NCBI GenBank assembly: GCA_013339765.2
Contig: CM023452.1
Location: 156,620,977 to 156,684,976, forward strand
Direction of reading: 5' to 3'
DNA from: Haemaphysalis longicornis
Lineage: Eukaryota; Arthropoda; Arachnida; Ixodida; Ixodidae
Length of the DNA: 64,000 bases
Position 1 is the first letter of the stretch; each line of letters opens with the position of its first letter. This document shows positions 47,208 through 58,536 of the stretch, one piece after another. The translations under genes and the position numbers were made by a program. Below the pieces are notes generated by a model that was given only the letters and a program-made list of their open reading frames with translations, ran no database searches and had not been told where the DNA came from.

Positions 47208-49976
47208 CAGTGTTGTACACGTTCCTGTAAAATAGGAACGAAAGCTCGTTCCTCGTTCCTCCCCAATTTTGAAACGAGTTACCGTTACAAGTTCCTTTAT
47301 TGCGAAAGGAACGCGTTCCAGTTCCACTTCTCAAATAGGAACGTGTCGTTACATTAACGTTACAAATGGGTTTTTAAATTAAAATATAGTGCGGGATAAT
47401 CCTGGGACGAATTTAAAACTCACATCCAACTGCGTTTGTTATACGAATAATAACACCGTAGGAAGCAGATTATCTGGAGATAAAAATAGAAAAGAACGCT
47501 CATAGGAAAACTTTTTTCAGGGAGCAGCGGACAAATTCCAGACGTGTCTAGGACATTCGCTGCAGGATGTTTCGGTGCGGAAATCAAGGCGTTCGGACAT
47601 TTCGGTGTACAGAGATATCGGTGTACGGGCGTTTCGGTGCATGGCCATTTCGGTGTACGGACTTTCGGTGCACCCACTTTTCGGCGACCAAATTATCCGG
47701 TGCTTGCCTGTTTGCGACAGCCCTTATATTTTTATTTCCGCTTAACGTTGGTTATGGACAACAATCTGGAGCAGTGAATTCGTTTTGATTGATGCCTTGG
47801 TTGATCTTTGTCAGGCATTTTTAGATATTCTACATTTATATATTTTGTTTTTTATTACCTCTTCCTGGAGGACACTGTTATGCAGCCGAATGAATTCGTT
47901 AGCACACGTTTTTTTTTTTTTTCATTTACGACAGGTTACTAATTTATATTCGCTCTTTTTTTCTCCAAGACAATAAACCGGTGTTAACGATGGTCTAACG
48001 CCTTTTTTATTTTTTTTAATCAGTCAACCTCAAATTACATGAATTAAATGCACACTCTCAATATCCAAAACGTAACAGACATTAGCTAGCCCCCCAGCAT
48101 GCAGAAAACCTTATGAAGAGTATTACGTAGGCTGGGTTGCCTTGCTAAAATGAATTTGCGAACACTGGTCAAGGATATTGTCGTTGAAAGAAGAACGGGC
48201 CTTTTTGAAAAACAGCCGCAGCTTCTATATGTCCTAAATGCTGATTAAGCGCGTACGGGTTGTGCATACAAATTCCACCCATCCTGTTCGGGAAAACCAA
48301 CTTTCGTATTATGTTTACATGCCTAGCATTGCCTACATTCACCAAATTTTAATTCTTAGTCCTAACGCCACCCCCCCCTCCCGCCTGTACGCTTGCATCT
48401 CGACCAGATTCCTTTTTCAGTCATTATTTTCAGTTTCCCCTGAAAATCCTACAGGCGTGGCGGAGTTCACGGTCTCCGAAAGGCACCGCCGTGATACAGG
48501 GAAAAGCTTTACATTCACCGTGAGCTCACGAAACCTCTGTATGTGCAACAAAAAGCCACCGAAAAACCGCTGAGAACACAAATGCTACTATCGTTTGCTG
48601 GCTACGCCCTTCCGCGCGTCGCGGTCATACCGACGGCGCCCCCACTCCAGGAATAGCTCTTTCTTCGCCTTCAGTTTCCCCATTCGGAATTGACTCTTCA
48701 AGTCGCCCATATCATGGACACTCCAGGCAGACATTGTTTTCTCCCTTTATAAGGAGCGAAAAATTGAATAGGCTAGTCTGACGAGAGCGGCAACAGTCGT
48801 CTTCAAATTTTCGAAGTCCAGATGACGTAATGGTGCAGCACAAGTGACACCCCTTTCTCTGTACCAAAGGGGCTGGTAGCCGGCAGGGCTCAGCCTTCCC
48901 CTCCCCTAAGTAACGCCACCGTAAGTGCGATCGTTGGTTGGATAGTTTTAAGTAGAACTGACACCGAATGTAACGAAGACGAGATTGATTGAGAAAATAA
49001 TTAAAACGAAATGCAAACGCGCTTTCTCGACCTCGTTTTTCTGTTTCTTTTTCGCGGAAGTTTTGCGGTGGGGGGTGGGGAGGAATGTACTAAAATCGGC
49101 AGCGTCTTGCACCGTTGGGTGAAAGCAAAGCGCTTTGGTAACACTTAAAGTCTTAGGTATTCATATGAATGTTAAAATAAAGTAAGAAAGGTTGAACGGA
49201 TGCAAATTAACAAGGTTAATGTTTACCATCTACTGCAGAAATTGGGGTTTTACGTGGCAATGCTCCGTCAGGCTTTAGCGTTCGTTTTCCCGCATGGCGG
49301 GGCAAGCACAAGTCTCGAACGTAAAATCATATCAAGTCACGAAATTACAATATCAAAGCTCAAAAAATGCCGCGACATCGCGTGACTCAAAATGTTGCTC
49401 CAAGATGTCATGCACCCGAAATGTGCGTGCTCAGAAATGTCCGCACAGAAACGTTTTGCGGCGAAATATCCCGACACCGAAATGTCCGGATCCCGCCCAG
49501 ACAAACCTTTCCCCGCCAGGGAACAATTCTATCGGCCAGACGCGCATCTGTCTCCCCAGACAAACGATGAAAGGTGAAAAGCATTCTCGCGGCTAACGTT
49601 ATTCACCCGTCGAACGCCGCGTAAGCTCAACCAGCATGAAATCAAGCACAAGCTGCGGCCTGCTGCGTGGTTAATCTTCTGCCTTTGATCTTTGAGGAAG
49701 CACGTACGGCTGATGAACGGGCAAACTGACCAGCTTATAGGAAGAGAAACACAGTAGCGGACTTGTGGATTTCTGTACTCGAGCCTGGCATCAAAAAAGG
49801 CCAAATCGTAGCGATGCTAACGGGCAGGAACGCCGTTCCCGCGTTCCTTAAAAACCTAACGAGTTACCGTTACAGTTCCACCGCCCCCTTAATGGAACGG
49901 TGGTGTTCCTTCGTTCCTCCAAAAAGGAACTAGTTCCAGGAACGCCGTTCCTTGTAACGCCGTTCCGTACAACATG
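47208..49976. mobile_element. hAT-type DNA transposon, non-autonomous
   Basis: The element begins CAGTGTTGTAC (47208) and ends GTACAACATG (49976), so the tips are inverted apart from a one-base gap. Exact 8-bp copies of CTGAGGCG flank it (47200-47207 and 49977-49984), as expected for hAT insertions. Arms of about 150 bp at both ends are dense in GGAACG/CGTTCC and share GAGTTACCGTTAC. Inside are minisatellite-like arrays at 47,565-47,690 and, in reverse orientation, 49,395-49,500. No transposase was recognised in the 2.77 kb. Confidence 0.8.
47565..47690. repeat. TTTCGGTG minisatellite (subterminal array of the hAT element)
   Basis: Six irregular units of about 18-22 bp, built on CATTTCGGTGTACGG. 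Related units occur in reverse orientation at 49,395-49,500 (GAAATGTCCG, CACCGAAATG). Paired inverted subterminal arrays are typical of transposase-binding regions in hAT elements. Confidence 0.7.
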
Positions 49977-49984
49977 CTGAGGCG

Positions 49985-51105
49985 ACCCGTTTTGCGCCCG
50001 CGCACGGCACACTTCCCAATTCTAGTACACTATTGGCGGTGAGATGTTTGAGTGGCGCCCCCTGGCTTCGACGTCAGCTTAGGGACTCGCGCCGCTGTCG
50101 TCTGCGACACTCCGCTTGTGAGTGCAGTAGTGCCTGTGCTAGAAATCGCCCGCTTTCATGAATTAGTGCATGAAAACCGCATCTCCAGTGATTCAGTTAT
50201 TTTTTCCAGCTTCTGACACTCTGAATAATTTCAAGCTGTACCCTACACAAGTTAGCAACACACAAGAGAAGAGAGAGAACAACTTCTTCAAAGCATCGGT
50301 CAGAAAATCGTCTGTAACTCGTCCTTATTAGCTTATTTGCGAGTTTCAGTGCTCAGAATCCTCAATAAGTATTCAAAATGCGTAGGCTTCCCTACAGTAT
50401 TTTTGAGATATCTATATGAAGACTCAACAGTCCAATACTGCGCACCAAGCAGCGGGCCCTTACACGCCCATCGCACAGTAGGAGATAAAGCGGCTGTCTT
50501 CTATTTCTTTGTTGTTGTGTCTTGCTTGTATCAGATGAATGATTTTTTTTTCTGTGCCTAATGCATTAATTTCTTTGCACCGTCACAAACGCCTTACTAG
50601 GAGGTTCGAGGATGTTTGCGAGGCTCACAAATATAGTGTGGATATTTCTTCCGGCTGTATGGCATACATTCCTTTCTTCACAAAGTGGCTTTTATGGCTA
50701 TGGCCAAGAAGGGGCTTATCTTTAGCGTGCGTTGTTTATTCACACGCAAATACAGACGAGAAGGTTTGTGCTACGCCACCGCGATCGCGCATCAGACAAC
50801 GTAGTCCGAGTACTCGAAGGCGGCTTTTGTGCTCTGAATTTCTATCAAAACCACCGTTATCATAACGAACTGACTCTTAATTTGAACGGTTATGACATGA
50901 TTACGGTGTTGAAGGCTTGATATACTCGGTAACTAACGAAATAAGTAGTATACGTGCCGGTTTCCAGTATAACAGGAATCGAAACCCACGAATATTTCCA
51001 GGCAGCTCTTTACTGTTTTCCAACCCTTCCAGGCGTAAAGAGCAAATCCTGGTCTGCTCGGGATGGCGTTCTATGAATTGAAGAAAATTACTCTTATTAC
51101 TGGGC
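49985..51105. other. Unassigned stretch
   Basis: No gene or repeat was recognised except a 24-bp motif (AGTGTACTAGAATTGGGAAG...) near 50,012-50,036 on the minus strand, which also occurs on the plus strand at about 45,617. Confidence 0.3.
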
Positions 51106-51195
51106 CGGGTCCTGCACTGAGGACCCAGCCCACTAATCAGCTCGATTTTACTGTTAAATAAAGTTTTCTCCTCCTCCTCTTCCTCCTCCTCTTGA
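51105..51195. repeat. GGGTCCT hairpin followed by AATAAA and a CTC-rich tail
   Basis: GGGCCGGGTCCT and AGGACCCAGCCC pair around a short loop. TTAAATAAAGTTTTCTCC and a TCC-repeat tail follow. This looks like the 3' terminus of a retroposon on the plus strand. Confidence 0.5.
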
Positions 51196-52349
51196 GCGCT
51201 GTTTTACTATAACGCATATCTGAATATTGAGAAAATATGGCCGTGGGAAATCTACCGAAGTATCTCCCCAGGTCTGAACGAACATAGTGTTACGGTATTT
51301 TTGCCGTAGACGTGACTCGTTTTGCTCAATAAACCTCCATACTGCTATAAGGTCTGGTATAAAACCAGCACGCGCCTATACACACAGTAGGTTAGGTTAT
51401 TTGGAATTTAACCTACAGCTTTTGCGGCCTATAGTGCACGTCGGCATACTTTCATGCCATGACAACGTAAAGTGATGTGATACAATATGTTAGAGCGTTC
51501 GGAAAGGTTGCAAAAAGTGTTTTACCTTGCGTATACGATTACAAGTGATCGCGATGCCTTCTGCCAAAGCCGAGAGCCCCGAGTGCCTGGAATTTGTTTT
51601 GGTCTTACATTTTCGCTGTTGTCGGTTATTAGTAGCTGGCTGTTCCCTTTGTTCGAAAGATTGCTTAATACAGAAGCTGACGCCTAGCTCTGACTCTTCG
51701 CGCTCCGCACAGGACCGGCATCGCAATGAATGGGGCGACGCCGGCAATGTTTCTTCCGCAGTGGTGTACCCAAAACTATACTTTAAATCACGCCCTGAGC
51801 TAGTGTATGCTATTGTAAGTCTATTATTATGATAAAAAGTCACGCCCACGCAAAATCTGGCACGGACAAGCATCAGACGTTAAACGAGCGCAAAAAATAG
51901 CAGGGACAGCGAGCCCGAGTGAAGCAGACGACAAATGCGAGAATCCCTAAGCCGACGTCACGGAGGCGCGCTCCGCAGCGCCGCCCGTGGTCGCGCTCAC
52001 CGCCAATAGCAGCATCATGGGAGGCAAGGCTTGCGCGCCGTCAACAGCGGAGAGTAAGTAGAAAGGAGGAGGAAACGCGGAGCGACGATAATGCGCGGTT
52101 TTTGATTTACGATTTCTCAGCTAATACTCATCACTTTAACAAAATACTTGCGGGAGGAGATTGCAAATACATTGCTTTATTTGGGTACATGTACATCCAT
52201 GCATCGGCGGAAGGTATTTCAGGACCCCTTTAACACCCTACGTCATGATTGCCGTGCTTAGCTAATTGTATTTCAGGCTTTTCCACAACTGCGTTACATT
52301 TGAGCATTAGACTAATTTAGACAGGACTAGAAAGAAGTATAGTACTGGC
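51196..52349. other. Unassigned stretch
   Basis: A minus-strand open frame at 51490-51873 (127 codons) has no recognisable motif and an antisense frame overlapping most of it. I see no support for a gene. Confidence 0.3.
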
Positions 52350-52740
52350 GTCGGCGTATATTACACAATTTGCGTTTAAGTCAATGTGTATAATGATATA
52401 AATTAAAAAGTGGGGGTCCAGCACGCTGCCTTGAAGAACCCCATTTAAAATCGGTAGAAAGGTATACTGTTGGCTGAAAATATGCCGACTGCATTCTGCT
52501 TTCTACGATTTTATTACTGCTAGGTGTTTCCCATGAATTCCCCATTGCGACAATTTTTGAGCTAGAATATTATGGTTGAGACAGTCGAATGCTTTACTGA
52601 AATCAATAAAAAGCGCTAAAGTAAAATTGTTATTTTCCATATTTGGCATTATGTGCTCTGTAATAGTTAGCAAGGCTGTTCCAGTAGACCTTCCTTTACG
52701 AAATCCAAATTGTGTATCTGTAATGTCGTGTCAAAATGCT
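52350..52740 (-). pseudogene. LINE reverse transcriptase fragment (CR1/L2/Jockey-like)
   Basis: The minus strand reads HDITDTQFGFRKGRSTGTAL, LFIDFSKAFDCLNHNILAQK and, after a stop, NGVLQGSVLDPHFLIYII. These are RT blocks preceding and including the region before the catalytic YxDD box. YxDD and later parts are absent. A frameshift and stop make it inactive. Confidence 0.82.
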
Positions 52741-52789
52741 TACTTGAAAATCGCAAAAGACGAACGGTACTAAAGACAACACGCGCACC

Positions 52790-53000
52790 GATCATGAAGG
52801 AGGAGTACAATGGTATACCTTTATCTCGTAAATCATGTAATGGTGTTCAGATCATAGCGCGCGAAAAATCGTCGCATGGATTCGTTCTTCAGTGGCGGTT
52901 TGGGTGTTTGAAGGTTGGCGATCGGTTAGACGCACTTTCAGCGAAAGCTGGACGCAGTTTTAGCTTTCGCGCTTCTCTATACTTCCGTGAGGAAGGGACG
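52790..53000 (+). repeat. Dispersed repeat, copy of the inverted 25.19-25.44 kb block
   Basis: It starts ATGAAGGAGGAGTACAATGG and includes GCGCGCGAAAAATCG and GACGCACTTTCAGCG, matching the minus strand at 25.2-25.4 kb with small gaps. Confidence 0.65.
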
Positions 53001-53159
53001 GTGATTTTTTGCATTGGTTCGTTGTTCTGCACAAGATATGTAACCAATCTGCTACCACCTCACAACTTCGGTGACAAGTGACACATTTGGCATACAAAGT
53101 TTCAACCCATATGATAGCGTCAGATTCATGTTGCGTTCCTCGGTAACTCGATAGAGCAC

Positions 53160-53336
53160 CTAGACAGTTTTTACTTGAGGAACTAAAGGAATGGAATTGA
53201 ACTTCCCGTCCATTCCAGGAGTGGGAATGGGCTAACTTGTGTAATTCCGAGGAATTGAAAGGAATTGAATCATGTCCAGTTGTAATTCCACGGAATGGAA
53301 TTGGAATGAAATGGGGATGCCCATTCGGCAACACTG
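53160..53336 (-). mobile_element. Lone end of a hAT-type element
   Basis: On the minus strand the sequence starts CAGTGTTGCCGAATGGG (from 53336) and continues with many GGAAT/ATTCC repeats, as in hAT subterminal regions. No partner end was found to the left. Confidence 0.5.
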
Positions 53337-53544
53337 CTCCGCAACCCATGCCGCCGCCGCCGGTTCGAGGCTCGGCCTGACGTCCCCCTGTCCGCACGTG
53401 CTCTCGTTCTCTGCCCTGCCTCCCCCTCTCTCTTACTGCTGCTGCGCCCGTATAGGGACCGGAACCTGGAGTTTGCCGCGCGACACTAGCGCCATTTTTT
53501 TTCCCGTAGTGGCGGAAAACGGAAGTTATGGACTAAAAAAAAAA

Positions 53545-53605
53545 AAAGACCGTGCCGCAGCTGTGAGCGCGATGCCCCCAGCTGCGGCACGTGATTTCTT
53601 TTTTT
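53545..53605. repeat. Hairpin GTGCCGCAGCT ... AGCTGCGGCAC inside A/T runs
   Basis: The 11-bp arms are perfect, with a 16-bp loop. They are extended by an A run on the left and a T run on the right. Confidence 0.7.
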
Positions 53606-53699
53606 TAAGCGTGAGCGCTTTTTTTGCTTGCCGCGAGTGTTTCCCGAGGCAGTAGGTCGAACGTTAATTACCTCATTTAGGTTAATTAGTTAATTATTG

Positions 53700-54123
53700 A
53701 TTAGTCAGATTGGGTTAAAAGTCAAAGTGATGTCAATAGGGGTTGTGAGGTATCAAATTAAAGGTCTCGACTAGTGGAATCACGTGGTAATAGTCATGAG
53801 GTAATCACGTGAGTCATAGATTGGGTTAAAAGTAAAAGTGATGCGACTAGGGCTTGTGAGGTATCAAATTAAAGGTCTCGATTAGAGGAATCACGTGGGA
53901 GAAATTAAAAACTGCTTACTGGTTATGGTCACGAGATAGTCCCGTGAGTCACGAATTGGGTTAAAAGTCAAAGTGGTGCCACTGGGACGTGTGGGGTATC
54001 AAATTAAAGGTCTCGATGAGGGGAATCACGGGGGACAAATTACAAATTGCGTCCTGGTCATAGTCATGAGACAGTCATGTGAGTCATGGATTGGGTTAAC
54101 TGTCAATGTGAGGCCACTAGGGC
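53700..54123. repeat. Satellite array, left part (about 135-bp units)
   Basis: Units contain TTGGGTTAAAAGTCAAAGTG, GGTATCAAATTAAAGGTCTC, then ATTGC-TCCTGG and CATGAGACAGTCATGTGAGT. GTATCAAATT recurs at 53750, 53861 and 53996. The array is cut after ACTAGGGC (54116-54123) by the P-type transposon and continues at 60244. Confidence 0.92.
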
Positions 54124-54157
54124 TAAGGTCCCTGTATTTTTCAAAGGTAACGCAAAC
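54124..54157. repeat. Left terminal inverted repeat of the P-type element
   Basis: Nineteen identical bases from the tip, then two single mismatches within the next 15 bases when compared with the reverse complement of 60210-60243. Confidence 0.95.
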
Positions 54158-54382
54158 CATTGTACAAAGTAGAGAGGAGAATTTTCTCCCCGCCCTCTAC
54201 TTCTCTCCTTCCCACTGCGCCCTTTTCTGCTCCCCTATTGGACCAGGCGCGACACGTGACCAATGAACCCTGTTGACCCCTCGTCAGTTTCGGTTTCGTC
54301 GGGTAACGACGCCATTAGGGAGCGTACTGCTCCTCGCTCGTAAGTGCGCTGCCATTCGCAAGGCGGCCTCGGCAGCAGCGTA

Positions 54383-57300
54383 ATGCCGACCTGCTGTGCC
54401 GTTGGCTGCTCCAGCAGCATTGCAAAAGGCGACAAGCTTTTTGTGGTTCCACGAGGGAAAAATGATACCGAGCGGCGAGCGGTATGGCTGCATCGCATCG
54501 GCAGAAAAAACTTCGATTGTCATCGAGGGAGGCTTTGCGAGGTAAGCAGTCACTACAAAACTTTTTTCGCGTAGACATGCCTCTGGAAGGCTTTTAGATG
54601 AAGCTCAGCCTTGGTACTGACGTTCAGGTTAAACAGTAAAAAAGCAGCTTGATGTTTCCGTCGACGCTTTCTCCCACGATTTCAACAACGATGACAGCCC
54701 GATCGTATTTAGCTCGCTTGTATTGGATCGGGTATTCGAAAACGGCCACAATATAATTACTGCCAAATGTTTGGCGTTCCCGATTTTCTTTCTATTTGCG
54801 ATCATTTGCAGCGGAAGCATTTACATTTCACCGGAGAGAAACCACGTGTTTGATCTTTTTTCCTTTAATTTTTTTTCGCTTGAACTTTGATTACCTGTAG
54901 GCAAAATTTCGCCGTTTATTGTTTTATTGTGGTTTATTGTGTTCTCAGTTTGTATTCTTTCATATTTATCCCCATTTCTGTGCACTTGCATGCGAATTTT
55001 GTGCATGCTTGTACAGCTAATATAAGAGAGTGCATAGTTAATATAATGTTGTATAGTTGTTTATTTGTGAAATGCATGGATGCTTTTGTTCAAGTTTCGA
55101 ACATACTTGAGAACACTTTCGATTAACAAATAGTGAGGAACCTAGTGAATGCAAGAACACCATCCTGTTTTCGCGGCTGTTTGCATTTTTTAACATAAGA
55201 AGCAAAATGTTTTGCTTCAGCAATATTTCTTCAGCCAAACTGCAAAGAATGCGATAGAGGATGTCTGTATCTTTCAGAAACACTTCACGAGGGATCAGTT
55301 TGAACCACTAATTCTGTCACAAACTGGCCTCAAGAAACTCAAGCCAAATGCGGTTCCTTCCATATTTGCGCATCGGCCTCTTCCGAAAGAGCGCAAACCA
55401 CCCCGCGGAAGGGTAAATGAAATTCATGGTGAGCACCTTTTGAAAGTTATTATTTCTCTCTTGTGCTGTGAATACGTTTATGTTTTGTGATTTCCGTGAA
55501 ACTACAGTGTGTTTGGGTCGCTGACAGATAGCGAAGTAGTTGCTGCATTTATCTTTATGACCTGTGACCCTGAATAACTCGGCATCCAATTTTGTGTCTT
55601 ACTGTGGCAACAAACATCCTCACCCCTACACTGTGTATTTGCTCAACTCTTGCTTACAGCTGCCTCCTTGGATGAGCCAGAAATGTCAGTGGGAACGACC
55701 CCTGACCCTGAACCAGTGGGCGGCTTATTTTGTGAGTTGAGAGCACTGTGATGACAGATGTTCTCGCCTTTACACTCTGTATTTATATAATTAACGCTTA
55801 CAGCTGCCTCCTTGGACGAGCCAGGAACGTCAGCAGATATGACCCCTGACCCTGAACCACTGGGCAGCCCATTTTGTGAGTTGACAGCACTGTGACGACA
55901 AATGTTCGCGTCTCTAGACTCTGTATTTACATAATTAATTCTTGCAGCTGCCTCTTCGGACCAGTCAGGAACGTCCACAGGGAAGACCCCTCAACCAATG
56001 AGCGGCTCATTTTGTGAGTTTACAGATCTCTGACGACAAATTTTTTTCCCCACTAGACTTTGTATTTACACGTACAATTCATGCTTACAGCTTCCTCCTG
56101 GGACCAGCCAGGAACGTCCACAGGAACGACCCCTCAACCAATGGGCAGCTCATTTTGTAAGTTGATACCACTACGACGACAGATGTTCCCACCTCTAGAG
56201 TCTGTACTTATACAAACCATGCTTACAGCTGCCGCACCGGACGACCCAAGCAGAATGGAGGCAAGCCAGCCATTAGAAGCACCGCTTGTGCCGCCAGTAG
56301 AAGCAGCATTAAGACAACGAATAGCAGAACTTGAGCTGCAGCTTAAAGCTAAGGAGCAGCAGCGGTTACTTGCTAACCGTAAAAAAAACCAGGCAGCTCT
56401 TGAAATGAAGAATCTGGAGTCTGGACTGCAGGAGTTTCTGAACAGAGATCAGATACAGAGGCTTAAAAAAAAGACGACAAGAGGCACACCATGGACCGAA
56501 AAAACTCTAAGAAAAGGACTGCAACTTAGATTAGCCTGTGGAAAACGGGGCTATAAACTCGTGAGGGAAACAGCACAGCCTCTTCCAGCCGACCGCACGT
56601 TGCAGCACCATCTCCAAAGTTATAAGTTCAAGCCTGGTTTGCTTCATGACTTGATGCCAGCATTTGCTTTAAAGGTATGCTTATTTCTCGCAATCCCCAA
56701 ATCTTCTTGTTTGTTGGCACATTTAATTTGCGCTGCTTTCAAGCTGTGTTTGGTTAAAACCTGCTTTTTTTGTAGGTTGGGCAGATGGATCCAAAAGAAC
56801 GGCATGCAACCTTGATGATAGACGAAATTCAGCTAACACCTGGCCTGACATATGATGCGTCCTCTGGGACAGTATTTGGAGCACCGACGGTACCTCTAGC
56901 CGACGGCACATTGCCTGATGGATGCCTTGCAACGCATGCAATTGTGTTCATGCTTGGTGGGGTCAGCACCCGGTGGAAGCAGGTTGTAGCATACCACCTC
57001 ACAGGCAATTCCTTCCATGCAAAGACAATGAAGCAGATCATTGTAGACGTTATCACAGAGTGTGAAAAAGTAGGCATTCGTTTGCATGTTGTTGTGACGG
57101 ACATGGCGGGAGGAAACCAGTCTCTTTGGAAGTTGTTCGGAATAGTAGTTGGGAAGCACAGCAAGCCGAAAGTTTCATGTGCTCACCCGTGTGACCCTAG
57201 CAGAAAGCTTTTTTTTATGCCAGATGTGCCGCACTTGCTTAAAAATCTGCGTAATCATTTAACGCAAGGACAAGAGATTACGCTGCCCGAAGACCTCGCC

Positions 57301-58536
57301 AAAAAACTAAAACTTCCCGGCCGCACCGTGTCAGTTGAGCCAATTAAGCGGGTTGTAGAGGTTGATGCAAAGGCAGACCTTAAACTGGCGCCCCACTTGA
57401 AGGAAGCCTGCGTGCAACCAGGACATTTTGAAAAGATGAAAGTGGGAATTGCTTTCAGTTTGTTTAACAACGACACAGCTGCCGCACTGCGCATGCTTGT
57501 AGAAGCAAAGGACGAGAAAATTAATAATGAAGATGCCCTAACCACAGCGTGGTTTGTCGAGACGGTGTTTAAATGGTTTAAATTAATGTCTTCAAGAACG
57601 ACAAAGCTTGCCATCAGCCGCTTCGATGAACAACAGTACAAGGAGACCGTCACGTTTTTAAAAGGCATGATTGACCTTTTTGAAAAAATCGAAATCGGAA
57701 CTGATACAAAAAAATGTTGGAAGCCTATTCAAACGGGCATAGTGATGGCAACCACAGCTATGTTGTATGTGCAGGAGCTGTTTTTGAATGACTTGGGGTT
57801 TGTCTATCTCTTGTTGAGTCGCTTCAGCACTGACGCTCTGGAAAACCTGTTTTCAACTCTGAGGGCAAAAAATCCTGTCCCGAGGGGGTTGGAATTTCGG
57901 AGTGCTTTGAAGATTGCCACTCTGTCTCTGTTTTTGCGACCGAGTAAAGATGGAAGCTATTCAGATGCTGATGGCTTCATGCTTGCCGGAATTAACAGTG
58001 GAAAACGCCAACATGACGAAATAGATTCCGTTCACACTCCTGACGACATGCTGGATCTGGAAATTCTAGAGCAAGAGTCGTTGACATATCTCGCTGGGTA
58101 TGTTGTGCGGGGTGTCAAGAATGGTTTGGCCTGCCAAGAATGTCAAGCTGCACTGTCCGACGGCAGTAATGCTTGCAGGCTCCAGCAGTTAAAAAGCTAC
58201 ACCAAACACAAAATGACACTGGCTATTCCATCAGCAGCAGTTTTGCAGGTTGTTGAGTTTGCAGAGGCATACGTAAGAAAAAATGAACTGGACCTTCTCA
58301 CAAACAGAGTTAGTGTACCAGCATTGCAGGAAAAAGTAATGGCATCTTTGTTCACAGCCAATTCTTTCCCGCCATGCCATGAACTGCCCAAGAAGATTGT
58401 ACAGTTGTTTTTGCGAACAAGGATGCAAATACTAGTAAAAAAGTCCAATGCCGAAGCGGAGAGGAAGCGACTGGCTTCGAGAAAGTCGGGTAGCAGGAGT
58501 GTTTCAATGAGAGATGCCGTTACAAACGTGCAGTAG
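54383..58536 (+). CDS. THAP9-like P-element transposase, eight exons, about 930 aa, apparently intact
   Basis: Transposases of this family bind element ends through an N-terminal THAP zinc finger and cut and join DNA with an RNase H-like domain split by a GTP-binding insert. The exons are 54383-54541, 55278-55428, 55660-55731, 55804-55875, 55948-56013, 56091-56156, 56229-56674 and 56776-58536; all have GT/AG borders and the phases agree. THAP: CCAVGC, then RLCE|KHF formed across intron 1, then AVPSIF. Exons 3-6 encode a Pro/Thr/acidic linker. Exon 7 has a coiled coil (about AALRQRIAELELQLKAKEQQ) and the start of the nuclease. Exon 8 has LMIDEIQL, VVTDMAGGNQSLWKLFG, PDVPHLLKNLRNHL and TDALENLFSTLRAK, which carry the likely catalytic acidic residues, and the closing YLAGYVVRGVKNGLACQECQ. 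Length fits human THAP9 (about 900 aa). No stops or frameshifts are seen, so it may be functional. The splice model is by eye. Confidence 0.9.
55660..56156 (+). repeat. Tandem array of four homologous symmetric microexons
   Basis: Exons of 72, 72, 66 and 66 bp (55660, 55804, 55948, 56091) recur every 143-144 bp with their introns. Each is preceded by a cttacag or cttgcag acceptor and ends TTTT|gtgagt or TTTT|gtaagt. All are phase 1-1, so any number can be included or skipped without frame change. They encode variants of AASLDEPEMSVGTTPDPEPV. The start of the next exon (56229, CTGCCGCACCGGACGACCC) is related to the same unit. Confidence 0.88.

Noticed and set aside
51490..51873. Minus-strand 127-codon open frame.
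   Set aside because: No recognisable motif and a competing antisense frame of 101 codons; no supporting splice or repeat context.
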